From: Streptococcus mitis
GTDB taxonomy: Bacteria > Bacillota > Bacilli > Lactobacillales > Streptococcaceae
DNA length: 64,000 bases
Direction of reading: 5' to 3'
Assembly (NCBI RefSeq): GCF_000722705.1
Contig: NZ_JPFW01000008.1
Span: 124,001-188,000 of the forward strand
The notes under the pieces were generated by a model, which saw nothing but the letters and a program-made list of their open reading frames with translations, had not been told where the DNA came from and ran no database searches. Each line of letters opens with the position of its first letter. Position 1 is the stretch's first letter. Shown piece by piece: positions 1-8,982 of the stretch. The position numbers and the translations under genes are program-made.

Positions 1-80
1 CCTGTTACATCAATATCTGCTCCGAAGGCCTTGCCTTCAAAAACTGTGCCATCTTCTAATACTAGAAGTCTTTTTGTCAT
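1..80 (-). CDS. carA: Carbamoyl-phosphate synthase small subunit, N-terminus only
   Basis: Only the first 26 codons lie in the window; the gene runs off the left edge. The reverse strand reads [16 protein letters not shown], typical of the start of the glutamine-hydrolysing small subunit of carbamoyl-phosphate synthase. It sits 49 bp downstream of pyrB on the same strand with a ribosome site (GAGGTG) just before the ATG, so pyrR-pyrB-carA forms one transcription unit. Carbamoyl phosphate made by CarAB is the substrate of PyrB. The identification rests on a short N-terminus plus operon context. Confidence 0.85.
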   Translation of the reverse strand, partial: MTKRLLVLEDGTVFEGKAFGADIDVT

Positions 81-129
81 ATTTTCACCTCTCGTGGACG
101 CTCACTGGCGTCTTTTAACGTCTTGTGTT

Positions 130-1053
130 TTAGTTGGCGTTTCTACTCGCCAATACGGATTCTAAGATTGCCATTCGAACAAAGACACCATTGGTCATTT
201 GTTGGACAATCCGTGATTTTGGTGCTTCAACCAAGTGATCTGCGATTTCCACATCACGATTGACTGGAGCTGGGTGCATGAGGATTGCTGTTTCTTTCAA
301 ACGGTCATAACGTTCTTGAGTCAAGCCATGTTGGACATGGTAGTCTTCTTTTGAAAAGACAGCTCCACTATCATGGCGTTCATGTTGCACACGGAGAAAC
401 ATCATGACATCCACCTGATCAATGATTTCATCAATGGTTACAAACTGTCCATAGTCTGCAAACTCTTGACTTCTCCATTCCTCAGGTCCAGCAAAGTAAA
501 GTTCAGCTCCCAAGCGTTTCAAAATCTGCATATTAGATTTGGCAACGCGTGAGTGGTCCAAGTCACCTGCAATAGCAACCTTGAGCCCCTCAAAGTGACC
601 AAATTCCTCATAAATGGTCATCAAATCAAGCAAGCTCTGGCTAGGGTGTTGTCCTGACCCATCTCCACCATTGATGATGGAAGTCGTAATCGTCGGACTC
701 GCAATTAACTCTCTGTAGTAGTCGACCTCTGGGTGACGAATCACACAGACATCCACTCCTAAGGCAGACAGAGTCAAGATAGTATCATAAAGTGTCTCAC
801 CCTTATTTACCGAGCTGGTCTTTACATCAAAGTCAAGTCGTTCCAGCCCCAGTTTAATCTCTGCTACTTCAAAGGACTTATGCGTCCGTGTGGAATCCTC
901 AAAGAAAAGATTGGAAACAATCGGGTGGTTTTCATAGGGAAGCTGGGCTCCGTTTTTAAACTCAATTCCTCGCTTGATCAATTTCATCACTTGATCAACA
1001 GTGAGGTCTTCCATGGACACTACATGGTTCAGTGCTTGTTGATTTTCTGACAT
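130..1053 (-). CDS. pyrB: Aspartate carbamoyltransferase catalytic chain
   Basis: This 307-residue protein condenses carbamoyl phosphate with aspartate, the first committed step of pyrimidine synthesis, in the cytoplasm. The carbamoyl-phosphate loop STRTHKSFE is near residue 53, the second half has [11 protein letters not shown], and the length is normal for a bacterial catalytic chain. No regulatory chain (PyrI) is nearby, as expected in Gram-positives. The start is 17 bp after pyrR stops, and carA follows, so expression should be controlled by the PyrR attenuator in front of pyrR. Nothing in the reading frame looks damaged. Confidence 0.97.
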   Translation of the reverse strand: MSENQQALNHVVSMEDLTVDQVMKLIKRGIEFKNGAQLPYENHPIVSNLFFEDSTRTHKSFEVAEIKLGLERLDFDVKTSSVNKGETLYDTILTLSALGVDVCVIRHPEVDYYRELIASPTITTSIINGGDGSGQHPSQSLLDLMTIYEEFGHFEGLKVAIAGDLDHSRVAKSNMQILKRLGAELYFAGPEEWRSQEFADYGQFVTIDEIIDQVDVMMFLRVQHERHDSGAVFSKEDYHVQHGLTQERYDRLKETAILMHPAPVNRDVEIADHLVEAPKSRIVQQMTNGVFVRMAILESVLASRNAN

Positions 1054-1070
1054 GGCTACTCCTTAGCTTT

Positions 1071-1744
<674 letters not shown>

Positions 1745-1750
1745 TCAATT

Positions 1751-1779
1751 ACTATAGCACAAAGCAAGACTAAAATCAA
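1751..1779 (-). promoter_or_regulatory. Promoter of the pyrR operon
   Basis: Reading the minus strand, TTGATT (plus 1774-1779) and TATAGT (plus 1751-1756) are separated by exactly 17 bases, a good vegetative sigma promoter. Transcription would start near 1744, giving a leader of about 150 nt that holds the PyrR attenuator. Confidence 0.75.
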
Positions 1780-1801
1780 GCAAAAACTTTTGATCCCCAT
1801 C

Positions 1802-2431
1802 TTATAAATTGCTAAAATCATATAACTGTGGGTACTGATCACACTCTGGATTTTTAGGATGGCAAATGGCTCTTCCAAAATAAATCATAGCCTGATGAGC
1901 TGCTAACCACTGCTCAGGTGGCAAGATATCCATGACCCGCTTTTCCACCTCAAGCGGTGTCGCTGATTTTTTGACGATATCGTGGTGTTTGCAAATACGC
2001 TCCACATGAGTATCCACTGCAAAAGCTGGGATCCCAAAGCCTACACTCATGACAACATTAGCTGTCTTGCGACCAACACCTGCTAGACTCTCTAATTCCT
2101 CACGTGTCTGAGGAACTTGACCATCAAAATCATCTAGTAACTGTTGAGCACATTTTTTAAGGAATTTAGCTTTATTCCGATACAGTCCTAGGCGAGAAAT
2201 GTGTGAAGCAATCTCACTCTCTGTCGCTACAGACATGGCTTGTGGCGTTGGAAAGGTAGCAAAAAGACCTGGCGTGGCCTTATTTACCGCTGCATCTGTT
2301 GTTTGCGCTGAAAGCATGACTGCGACTAAGAGTTCAAAATGATTGGTAAAATCAAGACTAGGCTTGGCATCTGGGAAGAGGGCAATGATTTCTTCTAGCA
2401 CCTTTCGTGCTCGTTTTTTTGACAAGACCAT
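1802..2431 (-). CDS. nth: Endonuclease III-like DNA glycosylase, lacking a full Fe-S motif
   Basis: This 209-residue base-excision-repair enzyme removes oxidised pyrimidines and nicks abasic sites. The helix-hairpin-helix with catalytic lysine (GVGRKTANV) and the catalytic aspartate (FAVDTHVERI) are present. The usual C-terminal 4Fe-4S pattern is Cys-x6-Cys-x2-Cys-x5-Cys; here the first two cysteines are kept (C-HPKNPE-C) but the third and fourth positions are Tyr and Phe, so a normal cluster cannot form. The start codon overlaps the stop of the upstream yceD gene by one base (TAATG), implying translational coupling. Confidence 0.93.
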   Translation of the reverse strand: MVLSKKRARKVLEEIIALFPDAKPSLDFTNHFELLVAVMLSAQTTDAAVNKATPGLFATFPTPQAMSVATESEIASHISRLGLYRNKAKFLKKCAQQLLDDFDGQVPQTREELESLAGVGRKTANVVMSVGFGIPAFAVDTHVERICKHHDIVKKSATPLEVEKRVMDILPPEQWLAAHQAMIYFGRAICHPKNPECDQYPQLYDFSNL

Positions 2432-2973
2432 TATTCGTCTCCATCAAATAGTCCTTGTAAACCAGCAAAAGGACTGTTTTCTTCTTTCTTAACTGCTTGT
2501 TGAGCTTGGTATTCTTCCTCTGTCATGATTTGCCAGTCATTTCCTGAAACAAATCCTTGACCCGCCTCTTCTTCAGCTGTCAAGACCTTGATAGGGATAT
2601 TGAGCAGGATATTGTCTGATACGCTCTCAGCAAGATCAAGTTCTCCATTTTCGATAGGCAAGACCAAATCATCATCTAGAACTTCTTGATCCAACTGGTT
2701 GGTTGCACCTTCCATGAAAACTTCTGTGACTGGATAAGATTCAGCTAACTCAACTGGCTCCATACTGCGACTTGAAGCAAGGACAATGGTGTAAGACAAC
2801 TGGTAATCTAAGAAATACATACGGTCTTCGTATTGTACTTTCCCAACTGCAAGAATATCTTTCACATCTAAAATTTCTTGATTGCGTGCACGCAGGTCTG
2901 CAACTAGATCTAAAGTTTGTTCAAAATGCAAGCCTTCAGACTGCTTGCGAATCTCTTGAATATTTAATTTCAT
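2431..2973 (-). CDS. yceD: YceD/DUF177 family protein (23S rRNA accumulation)
   Basis: The 180-residue protein has the DUF177 core, including DLAESVSDNILLNIPIKVL in the second half, the position of the conserved acidic-to-hydrophobic motif of the family. YceD homologues support 23S rRNA/50S subunit accumulation in other bacteria and plastids; the mechanism is not settled. It overlaps nth by one base. The acidic C-terminal tail (GLFDGDE) is typical of Firmicute members. Cysteines found in some relatives are absent. The function is assigned from the family only. Confidence 0.85.
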   Translation of the reverse strand: MKLNIQEIRKQSEGLHFEQTLDLVADLRARNQEILDVKDILAVGKVQYEDRMYFLDYQLSYTIVLASSRSMEPVELAESYPVTEVFMEGATNQLDQEVLDDDLVLPIENGELDLAESVSDNILLNIPIKVLTAEEEAGQGFVSGNDWQIMTEEEYQAQQAVKKEENSPFAGLQGLFDGDE

Positions 2974-3208
2974 ACTTCCTCCATAAAGATTTACTCTCTT
3001 GATTATACCATGAAAAGCCTACAAATCAGCCCACCAAACTTTGTAATTAAAATTCGAATTTTTTAACATACTTACTATGATATATTTTTTAGTGCTATAC
3101 TATAGGTAAGAATACATGATAGCAAAGAGGATGCTCACATGAAAGACAAAGAACTCATTACTAATGCTTACCACACGGATTTTAGAGCTTAGAATTGTCA
3201 GTTTTCTG
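2974..3208. other. AT-rich intergenic stretch with a doubtful 17-codon ORF
   Basis: No convincing gene lies between yceD and the ABC-F promoter. A 17-codon plus-strand ORF (3139-3192, MKDKELITN...) has AGAGG eight bases upstream and a TATACT hexamer further up. I cannot tell whether it is a remnant or an expressed peptide. It ends before the ABC-F promoter, so it is not part of the ABC-F leader. Confidence 0.35.
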
Positions 3209-3237
3209 TTGACAAAATATCCTGAAAGGTATAGGAT
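3209..3237 (+). promoter_or_regulatory. Promoter of the ABC-F gene
   Basis: TTGACA (3209-3214), a 17-base spacer and TAGGAT (3232-3237) form a plausible vegetative promoter. It would start transcription near 3244, a few bases ahead of the ribosome site of the three-codon upstream ORF. Confidence 0.65.
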
Positions 3238-3268
3238 AGAAGTACTAATACTCGGAGGTAAGGGAGAC

Positions 3269-3280
3269 ATGAACAACTAA
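3269..3280 (+). CDS. Three-codon upstream ORF (Met-Asn-Asn-stop) in the ABC-F leader
   Basis: ATG AAC AAC TAA is preceded by purine-rich AGGGAG at 3261-3266 (and GGAGG at 3254-3258), a strong initiation context for so short a frame. It lies about 25 nt from the predicted mRNA start and ends eight bases before the first leader hairpin. A ribosome paused here would cover the 5' arm of that hairpin. Minimal upstream ORFs of this type precede several antibiotic-induced ABC-F genes in Firmicutes (from memory). Its regulatory role is inferred from the surrounding RNA structure. Confidence 0.6.
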   Translation: MNN

Positions 3281-3287
3281 GTCTATC

Positions 3288-3419
3288 AAATAAAGAAACT
3301 TTATTTAGTAGATCTTGTTTTTGTCTCTTTTTGTGTGCTCTTTTATGCTCTTTTTCTGGCATTTTAATAGAGTTTTTTTGACATAGACTTTGGCTCTACT
3401 AGGTAAAGTAGAGTTTTTT
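3288..3419 (+). promoter_or_regulatory. Ribosome-dependent transcription attenuator of the ABC-F gene
   Basis: Three mutually exclusive structures can be paired by eye. Hairpin 1: 3288-3295 with 3299-3306 (8 bp). Antiterminator: 3298-3311 with 3396-3409 (14 pairs, two G-U). Terminator: 3394-3400 with 3407-3413 (7 bp) followed by six T at 3414-3419. Hairpin 1 sequesters the 5' arm of the antiterminator, and the antiterminator destroys the terminator. A ribosome stalled on the upstream ORF would open hairpin 1 and permit read-through into the resistance-type gene. Confidence 0.72.
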
Positions 3420-3455
3420 GTTATGCACAATCGACATTCTAGAAAGGGCAATCAT

Positions 3456-4982
3456 ATGATAAACATCAATCATCTAACTATCACTCAAAACAAAGATTTA
3501 CGGGATCTTGTATCCGACTTAAGCATGACTATCCAAGACGGAGAGAAGGTCGCTATTATTGGCGAAGAAGGAAATGGCAAATCAACCTTGCTTAAAATTT
3601 TAATGGGGGAAGCTTTGTCTGATTTCACTATCAAGGGAGACATTCAATCTGATTATCAATCAATAGCCTACATTCCTCAAAAACTCCCAGAGGACCTGAA
3701 AAAGAGAAGTTTACACGACTACTTCTTTTTGGATTCTACTGATTTAGACTACAGTATTCTTTATCGTTTGGCGGAGGAGTTGCATTTTGATAGTGATCGT
3801 TTTGCTAGCGAACAAGAAATTGGCAGTCTATCAGGGGGCGAAGCTTTGAAAATTCAGCTCATCCATGAGTTATCCAAACCCTTTGAGATTCTATTTTTAG
3901 ATGAACCTTCAAATGACCTAGACCTTGAGACAGTTGATTGGCTAAAAAATCAGATTCAAAAGACCAGGCAAACTGTTATTTTCATTTCCCATGATGAAGA
4001 CTTTCTTTCTCATACGGCAGATACTATTGTTCACTTGCGACTTGTCAAGCATCGTAAAGAAGCAGAAACGCTAGTAGAGCATTTAGATTATGATAGCTAT
4101 AGCGACCAGAGAAAGGCTCATTTTGCCAGACAAAGCCAGCAAGCTGCTAACGACCAGAGAGCCTATGACAAAACCATGGAAAAACATCGCCGAGTCAAGC
4201 AAAATGTAGAAACTGCCCTTCGAGCTACCAAAGACAGTACTGCCGGTCGCCTATTGGCTAAAAAGATGAAAACCGTCCTCTCACAAGAAAAACGCTACGA
4301 AAGGGCAGCTCAGTCCATGACCCAAAAGCCACTTGAAGAGGAACAAATCCAACTTTTCTTTTCAGACATCCAACCATTACCGGCTTCTAAAGTCTTAATC
4401 CAACTGGAAAAGGAAAATTTGTCCATTGGCGAGCGCGTTTTATCTCAGGAGTTACAACTAACTGTCCGTGGCCAAGAAAAAATCGGTATCATCGGCCCAA
4501 ATGGTGTTGGAAAATCAACTCTGTTAGCCAAATTGCAACAACTACTAAGTGCCAAAAGAGAAATTTCTCTTGGTTTTATGCCACAAGACTACCACAAGAA
4601 ACTGCAATTGGATTTATCCCCAGTAGAATTTCTCAGCCAAACTGGACAAAAACAAGAACTGCAGAAAATCCAATCTCACCTAGCTAGTCTCAATTTCAGT
4701 TATCCAGAAATGCAGCATCAAATTCGCTCCTTATATGGCGGGCAACAGGGTAAACTCCTGCTTTTGGATTTAGTGCTGCGCAAACCAAACTTTCTCCTTC
4801 TGGATGAACCCACACGAAACTTTTCTCCAACTTCTCAACCTGAAATCAGAAAACTCTTTACCACTTATCCAGGCGGTCTCGTCACTGTTTCGCATGACAG
4901 GCGTTTCTTAAAAGAGGTCTGTTCGACTATCTATCGCTTGACAGAACACGGTTTAGAGGTCGTTGATCTACAAGATATATAA
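3456..4982 (+). CDS. ABC-F family ATPase, likely ribosome protection
   Basis: The 508-residue protein has two ABC domains and no membrane segments, the ABC-F layout. Domain 1 has Walker A GEEGNGKSTLL, signature LSGGE and Walker B FLDEPSNDLD. A charged linker follows, then domain 2 with Walker A GPNGVGKSTLL, an altered signature YGGQQG and LLDEPTRNFSP in place of the usual LDEPTNHLD. The RNFSP ending resembles macrolide/streptogramin-resistance ABC-Fs of the Msr type. I chose ATG 3456 (GAAAGGG ribosome site) over a 22-codon longer frame that would begin inside the terminator. The attenuator upstream supports an antibiotic-inducible role; the drug spectrum is unknown. Confidence 0.85.
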   Translation: MININHLTITQNKDLRDLVSDLSMTIQDGEKVAIIGEEGNGKSTLLKILMGEALSDFTIKGDIQSDYQSIAYIPQKLPEDLKKRSLHDYFFLDSTDLDYSILYRLAEELHFDSDRFASEQEIGSLSGGEALKIQLIHELSKPFEILFLDEPSNDLDLETVDWLKNQIQKTRQTVIFISHDEDFLSHTADTIVHLRLVKHRKEAETLVEHLDYDSYSDQRKAHFARQSQQAANDQRAYDKTMEKHRRVKQNVETALRATKDSTAGRLLAKKMKTVLSQEKRYERAAQSMTQKPLEEEQIQLFFSDIQPLPASKVLIQLEKENLSIGERVLSQELQLTVRGQEKIGIIGPNGVGKSTLLAKLQQLLSAKREISLGFMPQDYHKKLQLDLSPVEFLSQTGQKQELQKIQSHLASLNFSYPEMQHQIRSLYGGQQGKLLLLDLVLRKPNFLLLDEPTRNFSPTSQPEIRKLFTTYPGGLVTVSHDRRFLKEVCSTIYRLTEHGLEVVDLQDI

Positions 4983-4997
4983 ATCTTGAACATAGCA

Positions 4998-5027
4998 AGA
5001 ATCCAGAGACGACCTCTGGATTCTTTT
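4998..5027. terminator. Bidirectional terminator between the ABC-F gene and htpX
   Basis: An 11-bp perfect stem (4998-5008 with 5014-5024) ends in a T tract on the plus strand and has A residues ahead of it for the minus strand. It serves the convergent ABC-F and htpX-lemA units. Confidence 0.85.
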
Positions 5028-5935
5028 TACATCTGTTTTAAACGTTCGATCCGTTCTGAGATAGGTGGGTGGGTATAAAAGAGTTTTTGAAATCCTCCAC
5101 CTTTCTTGGGATCATTGATATAAAGTGCACTGCTGGCATCATCGACATGGTGATGCATGGGCTCGCTATTGTCCAGTTTACGTAGAGCATTAATCATTCC
5201 TTGAGGATTGCGAGTCAACTCGACACTAGAAGCATCAGCTAGGAATTCCCTCTGACGAGAAATAGCTAGTTGCACCAAGGTTGCAGCGAGAGGTGCCAGC
5301 ACAATAGCTAGTAGGGAAACCACGAGCATAATGATTTCTAAACCATTTCCATCTCGATCGTCGTCACTTCGTCTGCGACCTGCTCCACCCCACCACATCA
5401 TACGACCAGCCATACTAGAAAGCAGGGTAATGGCACTGGCAAGGGCAACAGCAATAGTCGAAATACGGATATCGTAATTACGGATGTGACTGACTTCATG
5501 TCCCATAACAGCTTCTAGCTCCTCACGATTCATGATAGCTAGAAGACCTGAAGTCGCAGCAACCGCCGCATTTTGAGGATTAGAACCTGTCGCAAAGGCA
5601 TTTAAGGCTGGATCATCAATGATGAAAACACGGGGCATAGGAATCTGAGCCACCATAGCCATATCTTCCACTACATGGTAGAGGTCTGGTGCCGTTTGTT
5701 CGTCAACCTCACGCGCCCCATTCATGGACATGACAATCTCAGTCGATTGAAAAATCATGGACAAGGCATAAATAAAGCCGATAATCAGTGCGATAACCAA
5801 ACCACCAAGCCCAGACCGCATAAAGAGGTAACCAACTGCATAGCCAACCAGAGCTAAGAGTAGGAAAAATACCAGCAACAAAATCCAGGTTTTTCGTTTA
5901 TTGCTTGCAATTTGATCAAACAACATCTTAGTCAC
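5027..5935 (-). CDS. htpX: HtpX family membrane zinc metalloprotease
   Basis: This 302-residue M48 peptidase has two N-terminal membrane helices (about residues 15-60), the zinc motif HEVSH with a conserved downstream glutamate region, and two more hydrophobic segments around residues 150-225. HtpX homologues degrade misfolded membrane proteins. The gene starts eight bases before lemA ends, so the pair is translationally coupled, a common HtpX-LemA arrangement in streptococci. Length and active-site residues are normal. Confidence 0.93.
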   Translation of the reverse strand: MTKMLFDQIASNKRKTWILLLVFFLLLALVGYAVGYLFMRSGLGGLVIALIIGFIYALSMIFQSTEIVMSMNGAREVDEQTAPDLYHVVEDMAMVAQIPMPRVFIIDDPALNAFATGSNPQNAAVAATSGLLAIMNREELEAVMGHEVSHIRNYDIRISTIAVALASAITLLSSMAGRMMWWGGAGRRRSDDDRDGNGLEIIMLVVSLLAIVLAPLAATLVQLAISRQREFLADASSVELTRNPQGMINALRKLDNSEPMHHHVDDASSALYINDPKKGGGFQKLFYTHPPISERIERLKQM

Positions 5936-6488
5936 CTAAACCGTTAAAATCAACCTTAGGAACTGCCTTTTCCTCTTCTGGTGTTTGAAGGAAATCTGCT
6001 GCTTTAAATCCAAACATTCCAGCGATAATATTGCTTGGGAAAGTTTCTAATTTTACATTGTAGTTGCTGACAACACTGTTGTAGAGTTGACGAGAGTAAG
6101 AAATTTTATTTTCTGTGTTTGTCAACTCTTCTTGCAATTTAACGAAGTTTGCACTAGCTTTCAAATCTGGATAGCTTTCTGCAACTGCAAAAATACCTGA
6201 AACCTGACGAGTGAGGGCATCACTAGCTTTCATAGCTTCTGCTGGTGAAGTCGCTGCAGCCACTTGGTTACGTAGTTCTGCCACCTTTTCAAGGGTAGAA
6301 CCTTCATATTTGGCATAACCTTTTACAGTCTCAATCAAGTTTGGCAAGAGATCATTTCGACGTTTCAACTGAACATCAATTTGGCTCCAAGCCTCCTTTG
6401 TTTGCATACGATTCTTAACCAAACCGTTATAGCTAACAATCACAAAAATAACAACAAGAGCGATAACTCCAAGAATAATCCAAGTCAT
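5928..6488 (-). CDS. lemA: LemA family membrane protein
   Basis: The 186-residue protein begins with one hydrophobic helix (residues 3-22) followed by a helical domain with the LemA signature ([19 protein letters not shown] and [19 protein letters not shown]). LemA proteins are membrane-anchored with the helical part outside in some species; their biochemical function is not settled. It is the first gene of the lemA-htpX pair. The recurring link to HtpX suggests a role in membrane protein quality control, which is inference. Confidence 0.92.
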   Translation of the reverse strand: MTWIILGVIALVVIFVIVSYNGLVKNRMQTKEAWSQIDVQLKRRNDLLPNLIETVKGYAKYEGSTLEKVAELRNQVAAATSPAEAMKASDALTRQVSGIFAVAESYPDLKASANFVKLQEELTNTENKISYSRQLYNSVVSNYNVKLETFPSNIIAGMFGFKAADFLQTPEEEKAVPKVDFNGLGD

Positions 6489-6581
6489 GATATAAGTCCT
6501 TTCTACTTTTAGATTAGTACCAGTATATCAAATTTTTAATGATTGTGGTAAAATAAGATGATACTAAAGAAGGAAAACACT

Positions 6582-7295
6582 ATGAAACCAGAAACATTTT
6601 ACAACTTGCTTGCCGAGCAGAATCTTCCACTTTCGGACCAGCAAAAAGAACAATTTGAACGTTATTTTGAACTCTTGGTCGAGTGGAATGAGAAGATTAA
6701 TTTGACAGCTATTACGGACAAGGAAGAAGTTTATCTCAAACATTTTTACGATTCGATTGCACCCATTCTTCAAGGCTTGATTCCCAATGAAAATATCAAA
6801 CTTCTTGATATTGGAGCTGGGGCAGGATTTCCTAGTCTACCAATGAAAATCCTCTATCCTCAGTTAGATGTAACTATCATTGATTCACTTAACAAGCGCA
6901 TCAACTTTCTCCAACTGTTGGCTCAAGAACTGGATTTGGACGGTGTTCATTTCTACCATGGACGTGCAGAAGACTTTGCCCAAGACAAAAACTTCCGTGC
7001 TCAATATGATTTTGTAACAGCTCGTGCGGTTGCCCGTATGCAGGTCCTATCTGAATTGACAATTCCTTACCTTAAAGTTGGCGGAAAACTATTGGCACTC
7101 AAGGCTAGCAATGCGCCTGAGGAATTATTAGAAGCTAAGAATGCCCTCAACCTCCTTTTCAGTAAGGTCGAAGACAATCTCAGTTACGCCCTACCGAATG
7201 GAGATCCGCGTTACATGACAGTTGTAGAAAAGAAAAAAGAAACACCAAATAAATATCCACGTAAGGCTGGCATGCCCAACAAACGTCCGCTTTAA
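6582..7295 (+). CDS. rsmG: 16S rRNA (guanine-N7) methyltransferase RsmG
   Basis: The 237-residue enzyme (GidB) methylates G527 of 16S rRNA using S-adenosylmethionine. The SAM-binding motif [13 protein letters not shown] is near residue 72, and VTARAVARM is present. I chose ATG 6582, with AAGGAAAA seven bases upstream, over an eight-codon longer frame without a ribosome site. The basic C-terminus ([14 protein letters not shown]) is typical. It is transcribed alone, divergently from lemA-htpX and upstream of pyrP. Confidence 0.96.
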   Translation: MKPETFYNLLAEQNLPLSDQQKEQFERYFELLVEWNEKINLTAITDKEEVYLKHFYDSIAPILQGLIPNENIKLLDIGAGAGFPSLPMKILYPQLDVTIIDSLNKRINFLQLLAQELDLDGVHFYHGRAEDFAQDKNFRAQYDFVTARAVARMQVLSELTIPYLKVGGKLLALKASNAPEELLEAKNALNLLFSKVEDNLSYALPNGDPRYMTVVEKKKETPNKYPRKAGMPNKRPL

Positions 7296-7314
7296 TCTTT
7301 TTAGTAAAAAAATA

Positions 7315-7343
7315 TTTACAAAGTTTGTAATTTTTGCTATACT
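7315..7343 (+). promoter_or_regulatory. Promoter of pyrP
   Basis: TTTACA (7315-7320) and TATACT (7338-7343), each one mismatch from consensus, are separated by 17 bases. Transcription would begin near 7350 and include the PyrR leader. Confidence 0.8.
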
Positions 7344-7349
7344 ATCACA

Positions 7350-7476
7350 AGCAAAGGTTTTTAATGTCATCCCGTGAGGTGACGAAGACGCAGAAATATT
7401 TAAAACTCTTTAAAGTCTAGATTTTAGAGAAGTCTTACTCTGAGGGCCTATTGCTGTAAAATAATGGGCTCTTTTT
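7350..7476 (+). promoter_or_regulatory. PyrR-responsive attenuator of pyrP
   Basis: The leader carries the PyrR loop signature TTAATGTCATCCCGTGAGG followed by GACGAAGACGCAG (7370-7392). A terminator with arms about 7443-7451 and 7464-7472 and a T6 tract ends at 7476. Spacing and sequence match the pyrR leader at 1.7 kb, so uracil uptake and pyrimidine synthesis should be repressed together by PyrR. Regulation is inferred from the conserved motif. Confidence 0.85.
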
Positions 7477-7499
7477 TGATGCCCAAAAGTGAGGTTTAT

Positions 7500-8783
7500 A
7501 TGAAACAAGAATCAACTGTTGATTTGTTACTAGACGTTGACCAACGTCCTTCAACTGGAAAAGGAATTCTCCTTAGCTTCCAACATGTTTTCGCCATGTT
7601 TGGTGCGACCATCTTGGTACCCTTGATTTTGGGAATGCCTGTATCTGTTGCCCTTTTTGCTTCAGGTGTTGGAACACTCATCTACATGATCGCAACTGGT
7701 TTTAGAGTTCCAGTTTATCTAGGATCATCATTCGCCTTTATCACAGCTATGTCCCTAGCTATGAAGGAACTAGGAGGGGATGTATCAGCTGCACAAACAG
7801 GAGTTATCCTTACAGGTTTTATCTATGTCCTTGTTGCTGCTGGTGTTCGTTTTGCAGGTACAAAATGGATTGATAAACTCTTGCCACCAATCATCATCGG
7901 TCCTATGATCATCGTTATCGGTCTTGGACTTGCAGGTTCAGCTGTTACTAACGCTGGTCTTGTAGCGGACGGAAATTGGAAAAATGCTCTTGTAGCGGTT
8001 GTTACTTTCTTGATTGCTGCCTTTATCAATACAAAAGGAAAAGGCTTCCTGCGAATCATTCCATTCCTCTTTGCCATTATCGGTGGTTACCTCTTCGCTC
8101 TAGCTCTTGGGCTAGTTGACTTTACACCAGTTCTAAAAACTGACTGGTTTGAAATTCCTGGTTTCTACTTTCCATTTAGCACAGGTGGTGCCTTTGAAGA
8201 ATACAATCTTTACTTTGGTCCAGAAACCATCGCTATCTTGCCAATCGCTATCGTAACGATTTCTGAACATATCGGAGACCATACTGTTTTGGGTCAAATC
8301 TGTGGCCGTCAATTCTTGAAAGAACCAGGTCTTCACCGTACTCTTCTTGGTGACGGTATCGCAACTTCTGTTTCTGCCTTCCTTGGTGGACCAGCCAATA
8401 CAACTTATGGAGAAAACACAGGGGTTATCGGTATGACTCGTATCGCTTCTGTCTCAGTTATCCGTAACGCTGCCTTCATCGCGATTGCCCTTAGCTTCCT
8501 TGGTAAATTCACTGCCTTGATTTCAACTATTCCAAACGCTGTACTTGGTGGTATGTCAATCCTTCTCTATGGAGTTATCGCCAGCAACGGTTTGAAGGTC
8601 TTGATTAAAGAACGTGTTGATTTCGCTCAAATGCGTAACCTAATCATCGCAAGTGCTATGTTGGTCCTTGGACTTGGAGGAGCTATCCTTAAACTTGGTC
8701 CAGTTACCCTTTCAGGAACTGCCCTATCAGCCATGACAGGAATCATCTTGAACTTAATCTTGCCATACGAAAATAAAGACTAA
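7500..8783 (+). CDS. pyrP: Uracil permease (NCS2 family)
   Basis: The 427-residue protein is a multi-pass nucleobase:cation symporter bringing uracil into the cell. It has about twelve hydrophobic segments starting near residue 25 (FQHVFAMFGATILVP), the family motif ATTYGENTGVIGMTR-like stretch (NTTYGENTGVIGMTRIASV) and a conserved histidine/glutamate helix (TISEHIGDH). I prefer ATG 7500, with GTGAGG seven bases upstream, over a 12-codon extension that overlaps the attenuator terminator. The PyrR leader supports uracil as substrate. Confidence 0.94.
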   Translation: MKQESTVDLLLDVDQRPSTGKGILLSFQHVFAMFGATILVPLILGMPVSVALFASGVGTLIYMIATGFRVPVYLGSSFAFITAMSLAMKELGGDVSAAQTGVILTGFIYVLVAAGVRFAGTKWIDKLLPPIIIGPMIIVIGLGLAGSAVTNAGLVADGNWKNALVAVVTFLIAAFINTKGKGFLRIIPFLFAIIGGYLFALALGLVDFTPVLKTDWFEIPGFYFPFSTGGAFEEYNLYFGPETIAILPIAIVTISEHIGDHTVLGQICGRQFLKEPGLHRTLLGDGIATSVSAFLGGPANTTYGENTGVIGMTRIASVSVIRNAAFIAIALSFLGKFTALISTIPNAVLGGMSILLYGVIASNGLKVLIKERVDFAQMRNLIIASAMLVLGLGGAILKLGPVTLSGTALSAMTGIILNLILPYENKD

Positions 8784-8888
8784 TACTCTTCGAAAATCTC
8801 TTCAAACCACGTCAACGTCGCCTTGCCGTACTCAAGTACAGCCTGCGGCTAGTTTCCTAGTTTGCTCTTTGATTTTCATTGAGTATAA
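8783..8888. repeat. BOX element (boxA-boxC type)
   Basis: This roughly 106-bp sequence begins ATACTCTTCGAAAATCTC, contains CGTCAACGTCGCCTTGCCGTA (the classic boxA core) and ends GATTTTCATTGAGTAT, with inverted ATACTC/GAGTAT termini. BOX elements are non-coding, probably mobilised structured repeats characteristic of S. pneumoniae and close relatives. It directly follows the pyrP stop codon. A near-identical copy lies between atpG and atpD, and a truncated one after rpmE2. Confidence 0.93.
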
Positions 8889-8903
8889 GAGTCTAAACAT
8901 ATC

Positions 8904-8980
8904 AAAAAACGAGCATTTCCAATTACGGAAGTGCTCATTTTCTTCTTTCCAAAAAAGGAAAGCCCTGTGGCCTTCCTTTG
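8904..8980 (-). terminator. Tandem terminators downstream of ffh
   Basis: Two hairpins face ffh on the minus strand. The first (arms around 8973-8979 and 8954-8960, U tract 8951-8956) begins right after the ffh stop. The second has a 10-bp stem (8927-8936 with 8911-8920) and a U6 tail at 8904-8909. Confidence 0.75.
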
Positions 8981-8982
8981 TC

